NCBI RefSeq assembly: GCF_000154225.1
Contig: NZ_DS264586.1
Span: 1,394,527-1,458,526 of the forward strand
Direction: 5' to 3'
Source of the DNA: Schaalia dentiphila ATCC 17982
Lineage (GTDB): Bacteria > Actinomycetota > Actinomycetes > Actinomycetales > Actinomycetaceae
DNA length: 64,000 nucleotides
Shown here: piece by piece, positions 1 through 8,881 of the stretch
How the letters are laid out: every line of letters starts with the position of its first letter
Position numbering within the stretch: the stretch's first letter is position 1
Program-made: the position numbers and the translations under genes
The notes under the pieces: generated by a model
Told to the model about the DNA's origin: nothing
The model's input: the letters and a program-made list of their open reading frames with translations, nothing else
Databases searched by the model: none

Positions 1-666
1 CGCGAGGAGGGCCTGCTGCCCACCCACGACGCCCGCGAGATCCACGACGGCGGCTCGATCGCGGTGAAGGCAGCCGTCCTGCCCTTCAAGCGCTTCCGCA
101 CGGCAGGCGGCGAAATCGTCGACACTGTCCTCGGTCCCGAGATGCGCTCGACGGGCGAAGTCATGGGCATCGACCGAGACTTCCCGACTGCGTTCGCCAA
201 GTCCCAACTCGGCGCGTCGACCGATATGCCGACGTCGGGCACCGTCTTCATTTCCATTGCGGATACCGACAAGCGAGCAATCGTTCTGCCGGCCGCCCGT
301 ATGCACGAGATGGGCTTTAACATCCTCGCAACCTCCGGAACAGCATCGGTTCTGCGCCGCAATGGCATCGAGGCCCAGGCCGTTCGTAAGTCGTCCGAGG
401 GCCGCGGCGACGGCGGCGAGCCGACGGTCGTCGACCTCATCAACGACGGCTCGATCGACATGGTCGTTAACACGCCTCAGCGCAGCGCCCCGCGTAATGA
501 CGGCTACCAGATTCGCGCCGCCGCTGCCTCGCAGGACCGCCCCGCGGTGACCACGCTGCAGGCATTCAACGCGATGGTCCAGGCCATCGAAGTGCGTATG
601 CGCGGAGCCTACTCCGTGCGTTCCCTGCAGTTGTGGGATTCCATTCGATCGGAGGAGACACGATGA
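1..666 (+). CDS. carB: Carbamoyl-phosphate synthase large subunit, C-terminal part (5' end outside window)
   Basis: This is the last 221 codons of CarB, open in frame from base 1, so the true start lies upstream. CarB makes carbamoyl phosphate from bicarbonate, ATP and glutamine-derived ammonia for pyrimidine and arginine synthesis. The visible part holds the end of the second ATP-grasp unit (FKRF, then the GPEMRSTGEVMG motif) followed by the MGS-like allosteric domain (SIADTDKRAIVLPAARMHEMG, then VVNTPQ near the end). The stop TGA overlaps the pyrF start by 4 nt (ATGA), so the two pyrimidine genes are translationally coupled. This is the usual actinobacterial pyr operon order. Family assignment is secure; regulation cannot be judged because the operon promoter is outside the window. 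Confidence 0.96.
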   Translation, partial: REEGLLPTHDAREIHDGGSIAVKAAVLPFKRFRTAGGEIVDTVLGPEMRSTGEVMGIDRDFPTAFAKSQLGASTDMPTSGTVFISIADTDKRAIVLPAARMHEMGFNILATSGTASVLRRNGIEAQAVRKSSEGRGDGGEPTVVDLINDGSIDMVVNTPQRSAPRNDGYQIRAAAASQDRPAVTTLQAFNAMVQAIEVRMRGAYSVRSLQLWDSIRSEETR

Positions 667-1529
667 CTACTGCCGCAATCAAACCTGGTGCCGCCGCCGG
701 CTTCGGCGACCGTCTCTACGCCGCCATGCGCGCGTATGGACCCGTGTGCGTGGGCATCGATCCTCACGCGGGCCTGCTGCGGGAATGGGGACTTGACGAC
801 GACGCGAGCGGTGTGCGAGAGTTCTCTCTTCGCGTCATCGAGGCGCTCGGCGGTCGCGTCGCTGCCTTCAAGCCTCAAGCTGCTTTCTTCGAGCGTCACG
901 GCTCTCGCGGCGTCGCCGTTCTTGAGGAGGTCATCGCCGCCTGTCGCGAGGTCGGCACGCTGTGCATTGTGGATGCGAAGCGCGGTGACATCGGCTCGAC
1001 GATGGACGGCTATGCACAGGCGTTCCTGTCGGATTCTTCTCCGCTCGCCGGCGACGCGGTCACGCTCTCGCCCTATCTCGGCGTCGGATCGCTGACCCCC
1101 GCCCTCGAGTTGGCGCGACAGACCCGCAGGGGAGTGTTCGTCTTGGCGCTCACGTCCAACCCTGAGGGATCCTCTGTACAGCACGCCCGCGGCGAGGACG
1201 GAACAAGCGTTGCGGGCCGCGTCGTGTCCCAACTGGCGGACTTTAACGGCCAGTGTGACCAACACCACCTCGGCCCTGCGGGCATCGTTGTCGGGGCCAC
1301 GGTCGGCGATGCGGTGAAGCGTTTGGGCATCGATCTCGCCTCGCTGAATGGCGCTTTTTTGGCTCCAGGACTGGGCGCACAGGGTGCTGGCCCGGCGCAG
1401 GTCAGAGAGGTTTTCGCCGGGGCCGAAGATGCTGTCCTCGCCTCGTCTTCCCGCGCAATCTTGCGCTCTGGCCCGAGTATTGCCGGCCTTCGAGATGCCT
1501 ACCGTGCAACGGTCGATTCACTGCAATAA
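663..1529 (+). CDS. pyrF: Orotidine 5'-phosphate decarboxylase, type 2
   Basis: This gene encodes 288 aa and catalyses OMP to UMP, the last step of de novo UMP synthesis. The long type-2 form is recognised by VGIDPHAGLL near the N-terminus and the catalytic D-x-K-R-G-D segment (DAKRGDIGSTMDGYAQAF). A phosphate-binding C-terminal part follows (FLAPGLGAQGAG, then SSSRAIL). I take the ATG inside the ATGA overlap with carB because GGAGGAG lies 6-7 nt upstream. An ATG 30 nt further upstream lies inside carB and has no such site. After the stop there is about 100 nt without a gene before mihF. Confidence 0.95.
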   Translation: MTTAAIKPGAAAGFGDRLYAAMRAYGPVCVGIDPHAGLLREWGLDDDASGVREFSLRVIEALGGRVAAFKPQAAFFERHGSRGVAVLEEVIAACREVGTLCIVDAKRGDIGSTMDGYAQAFLSDSSPLAGDAVTLSPYLGVGSLTPALELARQTRRGVFVLALTSNPEGSSVQHARGEDGTSVAGRVVSQLADFNGQCDQHHLGPAGIVVGATVGDAVKRLGIDLASLNGAFLAPGLGAQGAGPAQVREVFAGAEDAVLASSSRAILRSGPSIAGLRDAYRATVDSLQ

Positions 1530-1630
1530 TCTGCTCTGTTACTAAGGAAGCAGCGTTTTGGTCTGGCACTAGTGGTCTGGAAGGTGACATAGTTTATTTA
1601 CCGAAGATCCCAACCGAGGAGATGATCAGA

Positions 1631-1942
1631 ATGGCACTACCTGATCTCACGCCAGAACAGAGGGCGCAGGCTCTCGAGAAGGCAACGCAGGCACGGAGGC
1701 GTCGCGCCGAAGTGAAGAACGCGCTCAAGGCGCGCTCGATGAACCTGTCGGAGGTTTTGGAACTCGCTGATTCAGACGAAGCAGTCGCGAAGATGAAGGT
1801 CGTTTCGCTACTGGAGTCGCTGCCGCGCGTGGGCACGAACACGGCTGCCGTACTGATGGACGAGTACAAGATCGCCCAGAGCAGGCGCGTGCGTGGCCTC
1901 GGCCCCGTCCAGCGGAAGGCCCTCGTCGAGCGTTTCGGATGA
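1631..1942 (+). CDS. mihF: Actinobacterial integration host factor (mIHF)
   Basis: This 103-aa nucleoid-associated protein belongs to the actinobacterial IHF family, which is unrelated to proteobacterial IHF and binds and bends DNA without sequence specificity. It reads MALPDLTPEQRAQALEKA at the N-terminus, then a basic helical segment (ARRRRAEVKNALK), the helix-two-turn-helix region with the conserved MKVVSLLESLPRVG stretch, and the C-terminal RRVRGLGPVQRKALVERFG tail typical of the family. Two in-frame ATGs exist, at 1622 and 1631. I chose the second because GAGGAG abuts the first directly but sits 9 nt before the second, and because the family starts with (M/V)ALP. It lies between pyrF and gmk, the same order as in mycobacteria. 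Confidence 0.93.
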   Translation: MALPDLTPEQRAQALEKATQARRRRAEVKNALKARSMNLSEVLELADSDEAVAKMKVVSLLESLPRVGTNTAAVLMDEYKIAQSRRVRGLGPVQRKALVERFG

Positions 1943-1969
1943 CGCGGTCAAGCGTGGCACACTTGAGTC

Positions 1970-2527
1970 ATGACTAAGGCTCAACTGACTGTCCTCGCTG
2001 GCCCTACAGCCGTTGGTAAGGGAACTGTTGTCGCTGCGCTCACGAAGCGCTACCCGACGCTCAACGTGTCAGTCTCGGCAACAACTCGCGATCCTCGGCC
2101 CGGTGAACTGAACGGCGTCCACTACTACTTTGTTTCCGCCCAAGAGTTCGATGCAATGATCGAACGCGGAGACATGTTGGAGTGGGCGCTTGTTCATGGA
2201 AAAAACAAGTACGGGACGCCTCGCGGACCCGTCGATGAAGCCCTCGCTGCTGGCAAGCCCGTGCTTCTTGAGATCGACCTGGCCGGCGCACGCCAGGTCC
2301 GCACCAACAGGCCCGACGCACAGTTCATTTTCTTAGCTCCACCTTCGTGGGAGGAGCTCGAGCGTCGCCTCATTGGCCGGGGCACGGAAGGCCCTGAGGA
2401 ACAGGCTCGCCGTCTGGCTACCGCCCGCGTTGAGCTCGAGGCTGCCTCGGAGTTTGACCATGTTGTGATCAACGACGACGTGGAGCGCGCCGTGGATGAG
2501 CTGGCTCGGCTCATTGGCCTGGAGTAG
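1970..2527 (+). CDS. gmk: Guanylate kinase
   Basis: This 185-aa protein phosphorylates GMP to GDP with ATP. It shows the P-loop LAGPTAVGKGTVV (residues about 8-20), the GMP-binding SATTRDPRPGELNGVHYYF segment, and the F-L-x-P-P lid strand (FIFLAPPSWEELERRL). The start ATG at 1970 has no Shine-Dalgarno site. A CACACT hexamer ends 6 nt upstream, a weak version of the leaderless -10 arrangement seen at many other genes here. It is followed by rpoZ after 36 nt, the common actinobacterial order mihF-gmk-rpoZ-coaBC-metK. Confidence 0.96.
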   Translation: MTKAQLTVLAGPTAVGKGTVVAALTKRYPTLNVSVSATTRDPRPGELNGVHYYFVSAQEFDAMIERGDMLEWALVHGKNKYGTPRGPVDEALAAGKPVLLEIDLAGARQVRTNRPDAQFIFLAPPSWEELERRLIGRGTEGPEEQARRLATARVELEAASEFDHVVINDDVERAVDELARLIGLE

Positions 2528-2563
2528 TATCTATCTGAATCCGCCACTGAGAGGAATACACGC

Positions 2564-2830
2564 ATGTCCGGAATTGTTGCCCAGCCCGTGGGCATCACGT
2601 CCCCGCCCATTGACGATCTGCTGGAGCACGTCGATTCCAAGTACGCGCTGGTTATCTTCGCCGCGAAGCGTGCGCGTCAGATTAACTCCTACAATCTGCA
2701 GCTTCAGCAGAACATGATCCAGTTCGTGGGTCCGGTCGTCGACGTGCAGCCCGATGAGAAGCCGCTTGCGGTTTCCCTGCGTGAGATCAACGAAGGCCTC
2801 CTGTCTCTCGAAGCTAACCCCGAGGCCTGA
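2564..2830 (+). CDS. rpoZ: RNA polymerase omega subunit
   Basis: This 88-aa subunit helps assemble and stabilise the beta' subunit of RNA polymerase. The conserved block [20 protein letters not shown] is followed by the [10 protein letters not shown] segment typical of omega. The C-terminal part ([17 protein letters not shown]) resembles the actinobacterial form. The start ATG is preceded by AGAGGA with a normal spacer. The stop is 1 nt from the coaBC start, so the two are almost certainly co-transcribed. Confidence 0.95.
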   Translation: MSGIVAQPVGITSPPIDDLLEHVDSKYALVIFAAKRARQINSYNLQLQQNMIQFVGPVVDVQPDEKPLAVSLREINEGLLSLEANPEA

Positions 2831-2831
2831 C

Positions 2832-4061
2832 ATGGCAACGATCGTCGTCGGAGTGACCGGCGGCGTCGCAGCCTTTAAAGCACCCATCGTGGTCCGCGAG
2901 TGTCAACGCGCGGGCCACGACGTGTATGTCGCTGCGACGCGCGCGTCTTTGGATTTCGTTGGCCGTTCCACCTGGGAGGGCATCACGTCCCGCCCGGTTG
3001 CCGTGGATATCGCGGGGGAGGGACGCGCCGAGCATGTGGAGCTCGCTCGCGTCGCGGATCTCATCATCGTCGTGCCGGCGACCGCGAATTCTTTGGCGCG
3101 CCTCGCCGCTGGCTTCGCCGACGACATGGTGTCCTTGACTGTTCTCGCATCGGATGCTCCCGTTGTCGTTGCCCCGGCGATGCATTCCAACATGTGGCTG
3201 GCGCCCGCTACGCAGGCGAACGTTCAGGCGCTTCGTGATCGCGGCTTCCACGTCATCGAACCTGCTTCTGGCGCGCTTGGTTCCGGCGACAGGGGTGTCG
3301 GCCGCCTTCCCGAGCCTGAGGAGATCGCCCGGGTGGCTCTCGGGGTCCTTGCTGCTCGCGATCAGGCATCGAACGCTCTTGCTGGTCGCACGGTTGTTGT
3401 CACCGCCGGCGGTACACGCGAGCCCGTCGATCCGGTACGTTTTCTTGGCAATAAGTCCTCCGGCCGTCAGGGACTCGCGATCGCGTCGGCAGCGGCGCGA
3501 GCCGGCGCATCCGTACGCGTGATCGCCGCCAACATCGAGTCGGCTTTGCTCGCAACGTTGCCAACGGCCGTGCAGGTTACGCGAGTGGGGAGCGCCCTGC
3601 AGATGCGCGAGGCAACGATCGCTCAGGTGGCCGATGCCGACGCTCTCGTGATGACGGCAGCCGTCGCGGACTTCCGGCCCGAGGCTGCCTCAGAGTCGAA
3701 GATCAAAAAGGACCTGTCCAACGAGGAAGCTCCGACGATTCGCCTGGTTCGTAACCCCGATATCCTCGCCGAGATCGGGCACAGCGATCAGCGCCCGCCT
3801 CTCGTCGTCGGATTCGCCGCAGAGACCGGCACCGATGAGGAGATTCTCGCCTATGGCGCTGACAAGGCTGCCCGAAAAGGCGCGGATTTTATTTGCCTGA
3901 ATCGGGTGGGGGAGAGCGTCGGATTTGGTGACGTTCCCAATGACATTCGACTCCTTGACGCACGCGGGAACACCGCGGGCCGTTACGTCGGCTCAAAGGA
4001 TGAGGTGGCCGCTGGTCTTGTCGGCCATATGGCTTCATTCCTTGATAATCTAAAGCGGTGA
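2832..4061 (+). CDS. coaBC: Bifunctional phosphopantothenoylcysteine decarboxylase / phosphopantothenate-cysteine ligase
   Basis: This gene encodes 409 aa. The N-terminal CoaC half is an FMN-dependent decarboxylase: [12 protein letters not shown] at the start, the [17 protein letters not shown] segment, and the active-site PAMHSNMW region. The C-terminal CoaB half is the CTP-dependent ligase: [22 protein letters not shown], the dimer/CTP segment TAAVADFRP, and the K-x-K-K loop at [11 protein letters not shown]. It carries out two consecutive steps of coenzyme A synthesis. I start at ATG 2832, directly after rpoZ. Longer reading upstream overlaps rpoZ in another frame and is not supported. The stop overlaps the metK GTG start (GTGA). 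Confidence 0.96.
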   Translation: MATIVVGVTGGVAAFKAPIVVRECQRAGHDVYVAATRASLDFVGRSTWEGITSRPVAVDIAGEGRAEHVELARVADLIIVVPATANSLARLAAGFADDMVSLTVLASDAPVVVAPAMHSNMWLAPATQANVQALRDRGFHVIEPASGALGSGDRGVGRLPEPEEIARVALGVLAARDQASNALAGRTVVVTAGGTREPVDPVRFLGNKSSGRQGLAIASAAARAGASVRVIAANIESALLATLPTAVQVTRVGSALQMREATIAQVADADALVMTAAVADFRPEAASESKIKKDLSNEEAPTIRLVRNPDILAEIGHSDQRPPLVVGFAAETGTDEEILAYGADKAARKGADFICLNRVGESVGFGDVPNDIRLLDARGNTAGRYVGSKDEVAAGLVGHMASFLDNLKR

Positions 4062-5245
4062 GTCAACAGCTTTTTTCTTCTGAGTCCGTTACCGAAGGTC
4101 ACCCCGACAAGGTCTGTGACCGTGTTTCCGATGCGATCCTCGACGCGCTGCTCGCCGCCGATCCCCGCTCGCGCGTGGCCGTCGAGACGATGGCGGCCAC
4201 CGGTCTCATCCACATCGCCGGTGAGGTGACGACCGAGGCGTACGTTGAGATCCCGGAGATCGTGCGTCGCGAGATCCTGTCTATCGGCTACGACTCGTCA
4301 CGTGTTGGCTTCGACGGTGCCTCCTGCGGCGTGTCCGTGTCGCTCGACGGTCAGAGCCCCGACATTGCCGGCGGCGTTGATGAAGCCCTTGAGGTGCGCG
4401 GCACCCAGGGCGGTGACCCGCGCGACCGTCTCGGCGCGGGCGACCAGGGCATCATGTTCGGCTACGCTTCTTCGGACACCCCGGACCTCATGCCCGCCCC
4501 CATTTGGCTGGCGCACCGCCTCGCGAAGCGCCTGACTGACGTTCGCAAGCAGGGCATCGTTGAAGGGCTGCGTCCCGACGGCAAGACTCAGGTGACTCTC
4601 GCGTACGCGGACGGTCGCCCGGTGGGTATCGACACGGTCGTCGTGTCCACCCAGCACGACGAGGCGCTGTCGCAGTCCGCAATCACCGACGCGGTACGCG
4701 ACTATGTCATTAACCCCGTCATCGAAGAGTCCGGTCTCGCGCTGGCTACCGGCTCCATGACAACTCTCATCAACCCATCGGGTCGCTTCGTTTTGGGCGG
4801 TCCCGCCGCGGACGCCGGCCTCACCGGCCGCAAGATCATCGTCGACACCTACGGTGGTATGGCCCGTCACGGCGGCGGCGCCTTCTCCGGCAAGGACCCG
4901 TCAAAGGTCGATCGTTCCGCTACCTACGCCGCCCGTTGGGTGGCTAAGAACGTCGTTGCCGCCGGCATCGCTCAGCGTTGCGAAATTCAGCTTGCCTACG
5001 CGATTGGACGTGCTCGCCCGATCGGCCTGTATGTCGATACCTTCGGGACTACTTCGGTGCCCGAGGATCGCATCGCGGACGCCATCCGCGAGGTCTTCGA
5101 CCTGCGTCCCCTCGGCATGATCGAAGACCTCGATCTGCTGCGTCCGATCTACCGCGAGACCGCTGCGTACGGCCACTTCGGTCGCGACCAGTTCCCGTGG
5201 GAGGCAACCAACCGCGTCGAACAGCTGAAGGCTGCGCTCGCATGA
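4058..5245 (+). CDS. metK: S-adenosylmethionine synthetase
   Basis: This 395-aa enzyme makes S-adenosylmethionine from methionine and ATP. Family landmarks are [19 protein letters not shown] at the N-terminus, [12 protein letters not shown] (the conserved GDQG signature), the P-loop-like [17 protein letters not shown], and DTFGT near the C-terminus. It starts with GTG inside the coaBC stop (GTGA overlap). Its own stop overlaps the next start (ATGA). It sits in an unbroken chain rpoZ-coaBC-metK-VKOR, implying one transcript. Confidence 0.97.
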   Translation: MSQQLFSSESVTEGHPDKVCDRVSDAILDALLAADPRSRVAVETMAATGLIHIAGEVTTEAYVEIPEIVRREILSIGYDSSRVGFDGASCGVSVSLDGQSPDIAGGVDEALEVRGTQGGDPRDRLGAGDQGIMFGYASSDTPDLMPAPIWLAHRLAKRLTDVRKQGIVEGLRPDGKTQVTLAYADGRPVGIDTVVVSTQHDEALSQSAITDAVRDYVINPVIEESGLALATGSMTTLINPSGRFVLGGPAADAGLTGRKIIVDTYGGMARHGGGAFSGKDPSKVDRSATYAARWVAKNVVAAGIAQRCEIQLAYAIGRARPIGLYVDTFGTTSVPEDRIADAIREVFDLRPLGMIEDLDLLRPIYRETAAYGHFGRDQFPWEATNRVEQLKAALA

Positions 5246-5877
5246 GCGAGGCAATGGAAGCCGAGGACTACCTGCCCTCGTACGAAACCGAGGATGCTCG
5301 CCGCGCGTGGCGCCGGCGCACGAGCCTGGAGATGATTGTTTCCGGCTTCATCGGCCTCGTCACGTCGTTCGTCCTCTCGATCGAGGCGTGGCAGCTCGCC
5401 GCTAACTCGTCGGCACGCTTCGGCTGCGATATTTCATCCGTCTTGTCATGTTCGGCGGTTGCGCAGACGTGGCAGGCACGGATCCTCGGCTTTCCCAATG
5501 CGTTCCTCGGCATCTTTTTCGAGGCTGTGGTTCTCGCTATTTCCGTCGCCATTTTTGCTGGCGTGAAGTTCCCGCGCTGGTACATGCTGGGCACGAACCT
5601 GCTGTACACGATCGCGCTGTTCTTTGCATTCTGGCTGTTCGGGCAGTCATATTTCATCATCCAGGTACTGTGCCCGTGGTGTCTGCTGATCACCCTGACG
5701 ACAACGCTCGTCTTCGGAGGAATCACTCGCATCAATATTCGCGATGGCGTCATTCCAGCGCCCGAGGGACTGCGTCGTATCGTCGCCCAGGGGCTCGACT
5801 GGGCCCTGTGGGGTCTGATCGTCTTTGGCGTGCTCGCCATGGTGGTCGCGAAGTACGGGCTGAAGCTTCTCGGCTGA
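5242..5877 (+). CDS. Vitamin K epoxide reductase (VKOR) family membrane oxidoreductase
   Basis: This 211-aa polytopic membrane protein has about five hydrophobic segments after a 25-residue charged N-terminus. The two functional cysteine pairs of bacterial VKOR are present: the loop pair C-x7-C (CDISSVLSC, about residue 65) and the active-site CPWC (about residue 140). A conserved Ser/Thr environment and a GFPNAFLG segment lie between them. In Actinomyces oris a VKOR reoxidises the thiol oxidase MdbA, which folds exported pilins and other Cys proteins; the same role is inferred here. The start codon lies in an ATGA overlap with metK. Which exported substrate it serves cannot be seen in this window. 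Confidence 0.9.
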   Translation: MSEAMEAEDYLPSYETEDARRAWRRRTSLEMIVSGFIGLVTSFVLSIEAWQLAANSSARFGCDISSVLSCSAVAQTWQARILGFPNAFLGIFFEAVVLAISVAIFAGVKFPRWYMLGTNLLYTIALFFAFWLFGQSYFIIQVLCPWCLLITLTTTLVFGGITRINIRDGVIPAPEGLRRIVAQGLDWALWGLIVFGVLAMVVAKYGLKLLG

Positions 5878-5919
5878 GAGCGGGACGCAGATGTGTGCTG
5901 GCCGTGATTCACTAGGATC

Positions 5920-7902
5920 ATGACTTCCCAACAGGGCATGCTTGACGGTTTCGATCCGCCGCGGTCTTGCGCCGCGGAGATCGCTCGCGTGCTCGTTGAC
6001 GTCGATCTGGCGCACATGGATCGGCCGCTCGACTACGTCGTTCCGGACAGGTTCATTGATGAGGCCGAGGTCGGCCGCGCAGTACGCGTACGGTTTTCCG
6101 GGACGCGCGTGGATGGCTGGATCGTTGAGCGTACACGTCGCGATGTGCTTGACGACGCCGCGCAGATCGAATCGGTATCGTCTGCACTCCCGGTGCTGAC
6201 GCCTGCACTGTACGAGGCTGCACGTCGCATAGCGACGCGTTTTCTCGCAACGACCTCGCAGGTCCTGTCGCTCGCTATCCCACCGCGACATGCGCGCGGC
6301 GAAAAGACTGTCGTACAGGCACACGACTCGATGTGGCCATCCGTTGACGCTCCGACTGTTTCTGAAGGCTGGGCATCGTATCGTGCTGGCGACGCGTTAC
6401 TTCACCGCCTTGCATCCGGAGAGTCTCCGCGTGCAGTCGTGACCGCGCTGCGTCCCCAGATGCGCGCGTGTCTGTCGGATGCCGTCGCTGCCACTGTTTC
6501 GTCGGGGCGCAGCGCCATCATCGTTGCTGCCACCGGAGAGGACGCCGCACGGTACGCACGTGCACTTGAGGAGGACCTCGGGGTGCCCGTTGCTGTCACA
6601 GGCGGTGAGGTGGCGCCCGAGGAGCGTTACCGTATCCACGCAGCCGCGACACTCGGGCGTCTTCCGATTGTGGTCGGCACACGCTCGGCAGCGTGGGTTC
6701 CGTGTGCGAAGCTGGGCCTCATCGTCATCTGCGACGACGGCGACGATCGACTGCGAGAGCGCAGGTTCCCTCGCTGCGACGTTCTTGATATCGCCGTGCA
6801 GCGGTGCGCGGTGGAGGGCGCGGGACTCCTTGTTGCTTCCTTCGCGCGCTCGGTGAAGGCACAGGCTCTCGTCCGTTCTGGCTGGGCGGCCAGTCTCGAT
6901 CCGGTGCCCGGCGCGCTGCGCGACGCGACTCCACGCGTGCATCTGCACGGCGCGACGGAAGCAGAACGTGAGGGCGCCAGCGGCCACATGCGCATTCCCC
7001 CGGCAGCGTTGCGCATGATTCGCAAGGGCCTGCGCGAAGGCCCCGTTCTCATCCAGGTTGCAGTGTCCGGCTATTGGCCCACGGTCGTGTGCCGCCGTTG
7101 CGGCGAGCGTGCGCGCTGCCGCCATTGCTCGGGTCCCCTCGCAGTCAATAGCGGGGGAGACGTCACCTGTTCGTGGTGCGCCCGCACCTCGCAGTCATGG
7201 CGGTGCCCACATTGCTCCGGCACAGAGCTACGCGCAGCTCGCGTGGGATCGACGCGCACCGCCGAAGAGATCGCACGCAACCTCCCGGACACGTCGGTCC
7301 TCGAGTCTTCCGCTGCCCACAGAATCAACCGCCAACTGCCCTCACGCCCTACGGTCGTCGTTGCTACGCCGGGAGCTGAGCCAGACGTGGACGGTGGCTA
7401 CGCCGCCGCCATCATCCTCGACGCGCACGCTCTGGCTGGGCGAGCCGAACTGTGGGCCCCGGAGGAGGCTGCCCGGCGGTGGCTCAACGCGCTGTCTCTT
7501 GTCCGCCCAGGCCACCCCGGCCTCGTTGTCGGGATGATTCCCGATGCGTTGGGGCAGGCACTCGTGCGCTGGGCTCCCACCGACTACGCCGATCGGCTTC
7601 TCGACGAGCGTGAGGCTCTCGGCTTTTTCCCTGCTACGACGATGGTTGCCCTCGATGGGCCAGCGGCTCAGGTCCGTCAGGTTGCCGAACAGGTCATTCG
7701 CGATGGAGGAGCTGATCTGGTCGGCACCGTCGTGCGCCCGGCGACGCGCGAGGGGGAGGAAAACCAAGTGCGCACGCTGGTGCGAAGCCCGTTGGCCGGG
7801 GCGACGTCGATGCTCGCGGTTCTTACCGAGATTCGACGCTCACGCAGTGCCCGTAAGCTTCCACTCGTCAAAATGAGCGTGAACCCACCCGAGCTCTTCT
7901 GA
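5920..7902 (+). CDS. priA: Degenerate primosomal protein N' (PriA)
   Basis: This 660-aa protein belongs to the replication-restart family. The N-terminal 3'-DNA-binding domain is clear (VDVDLAHMDRPLDYVVPD, residues about 25-45), and so is the zinc cluster (CRRCGERARCRHC, then CSWC and CPHC, residues about 390-430). The helicase motor is eroded. The usual Walker A (GxTGSGKT) is replaced by IIVAATGEDAARYARAL, and the DEEH Walker B is replaced by VICDDGDD after IVVGTRSAAW. This matches the known actinobacterial PriA forms thought to lack helicase activity. No good Shine-Dalgarno site exists. TAGGAT sits just 1 nt before ATG 5920, so an internal ATG at 5938 might be the real start. Confidence 0.88.
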   Translation: MTSQQGMLDGFDPPRSCAAEIARVLVDVDLAHMDRPLDYVVPDRFIDEAEVGRAVRVRFSGTRVDGWIVERTRRDVLDDAAQIESVSSALPVLTPALYEAARRIATRFLATTSQVLSLAIPPRHARGEKTVVQAHDSMWPSVDAPTVSEGWASYRAGDALLHRLASGESPRAVVTALRPQMRACLSDAVAATVSSGRSAIIVAATGEDAARYARALEEDLGVPVAVTGGEVAPEERYRIHAAATLGRLPIVVGTRSAAWVPCAKLGLIVICDDGDDRLRERRFPRCDVLDIAVQRCAVEGAGLLVASFARSVKAQALVRSGWAASLDPVPGALRDATPRVHLHGATEAEREGASGHMRIPPAALRMIRKGLREGPVLIQVAVSGYWPTVVCRRCGERARCRHCSGPLAVNSGGDVTCSWCARTSQSWRCPHCSGTELRAARVGSTRTAEEIARNLPDTSVLESSAAHRINRQLPSRPTVVVATPGAEPDVDGGYAAAIILDAHALAGRAELWAPEEAARRWLNALSLVRPGHPGLVVGMIPDALGQALVRWAPTDYADRLLDEREALGFFPATTMVALDGPAAQVRQVAEQVIRDGGADLVGTVVRPATREGEENQVRTLVRSPLAGATSMLAVLTEIRRSRSARKLPLVKMSVNPPELF

Positions 7903-7923
7903 GTCAGGGCCTGCGTAGTACCG

Positions 7924-7929
7924 TAAACT
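7924..7929 (+). promoter_or_regulatory. -10 element (TAAACT) of a predicted leaderless fmt promoter
   Basis: The hexamer TAAACT ends 7 nt before the fmt GTG, so transcription would begin at or near the start codon. There is no Shine-Dalgarno site in that spacer. A weak GAGTCA lies 17 nt upstream at the -35 position. Confidence 0.5.
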
Positions 7930-7936
7930 GGCGGCC

Positions 7937-8881
7937 GTGCGCATTATTTTTGCTGGTACCCCCGAGGCCGCAGTTCCCACGCTGCGGGCCCTGCTGTCGT
8001 CGTCCCACGAGGTCGCCCTCGTCATCACGCGCCCACCGGCTCGGCGCGGCCGCGGAAAGACGATGTACCCGTCACCGGTGGCAGAGGTTGCCACCGAATT
8101 CGGCGTGGAACTGTTGGAGACAACGACACTAAAGACCCCCGACATCGCTCAGCGCATCGAGGACGTGCAGGCGGACCTCGGTGTCGTTGTTGCTTACGGC
8201 GGCCTCGTGCCCCCGAACGTGCTGGCAATGCCCGTACACGGGTGGGTAAACCTGCATTTCTCGGATCTACCAAGGTGGCGCGGAGCTGCTCCTGTTCAGT
8301 GGGCGATTCGCGAAGGGGATGCGACGACCGCGTCCTGCGTGTTCAACCTCGAGGAGGGCCTGGATACGGGCAGCGTCTATTCCCGCGTCGAGGTTCCGAT
8401 CGGGCATGAGAGCGCTGGCGAGCTGCTCTCGTCCATGGCCAAGGCCGGGGCAGACCAGGTGCTCGGCGTCGTCGACGCGCTCGCCGCTGGTAGCGCAACC
8501 GCTACTCCGCAGCCCTCCGAGGGTGTCACGCACGCTCGCCGCCTCGAGCACGTCGACGGCTACGTGTCGTTCACGCACGATGCCGGGTACGAGGATCGCG
8601 TCATTCGTTCTGTCACGCCCAATCCCGGCGCCTACACGGTGTTGCCGGGCGGGGCACGCATGAAGCTCGACAAGGCTACGCCCGTGGACCGTGACGATCT
8701 CGCTCCCGGGCAGCTCGACGTGACGAAGAAGCAGGTCACCGTCGGGTGTACGAGTGGAGCTCTCGTGCTCGGAAAAGTGGCGCCGGCCGGTAAGTCCTGG
8801 ATGGACGCGGCTGCCTGGGCGAGGGGAGCGCGGCCTTCCGAAGACCTGCGCCTTGGTGGAGAGCTGGAGGGAGAGCGATGA
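7937..8881 (+). CDS. fmt: Methionyl-tRNA formyltransferase
   Basis: This 314-aa enzyme formylates initiator Met-tRNA using 10-formyl-tetrahydrofolate. It starts RIIFAGTPEAAVPTLRALL, has the catalytic Asn-x-His of WVNLHFSDLPRWRGAAPVQW (residues about 100-118), and the downstream catalytic Asp in the EEGLDTG segment. The C-terminal domain that binds the tRNA acceptor stem follows. The start is GTG with a 7-nt spacer from a TAAACT -10 box. The stop overlaps the rsmB ATG (ATGA), so initiation-tRNA formylation and 16S rRNA methylation genes are coupled, as in many bacteria. Confidence 0.96.
   Translation: MRIIFAGTPEAAVPTLRALLSSSHEVALVITRPPARRGRGKTMYPSPVAEVATEFGVELLETTTLKTPDIAQRIEDVQADLGVVVAYGGLVPPNVLAMPVHGWVNLHFSDLPRWRGAAPVQWAIREGDATTASCVFNLEEGLDTGSVYSRVEVPIGHESAGELLSSMAKAGADQVLGVVDALAAGSATATPQPSEGVTHARRLEHVDGYVSFTHDAGYEDRVIRSVTPNPGAYTVLPGGARMKLDKATPVDRDDLAPGQLDVTKKQVTVGCTSGALVLGKVAPAGKSWMDAAAWARGARPSEDLRLGGELEGER

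Noticed and set aside
2754..2831. Longer N-terminus for CoaBC
   Set aside because: It lies within rpoZ in another frame, while ATG 2832 starts exactly at the conserved CoaC N-terminus.
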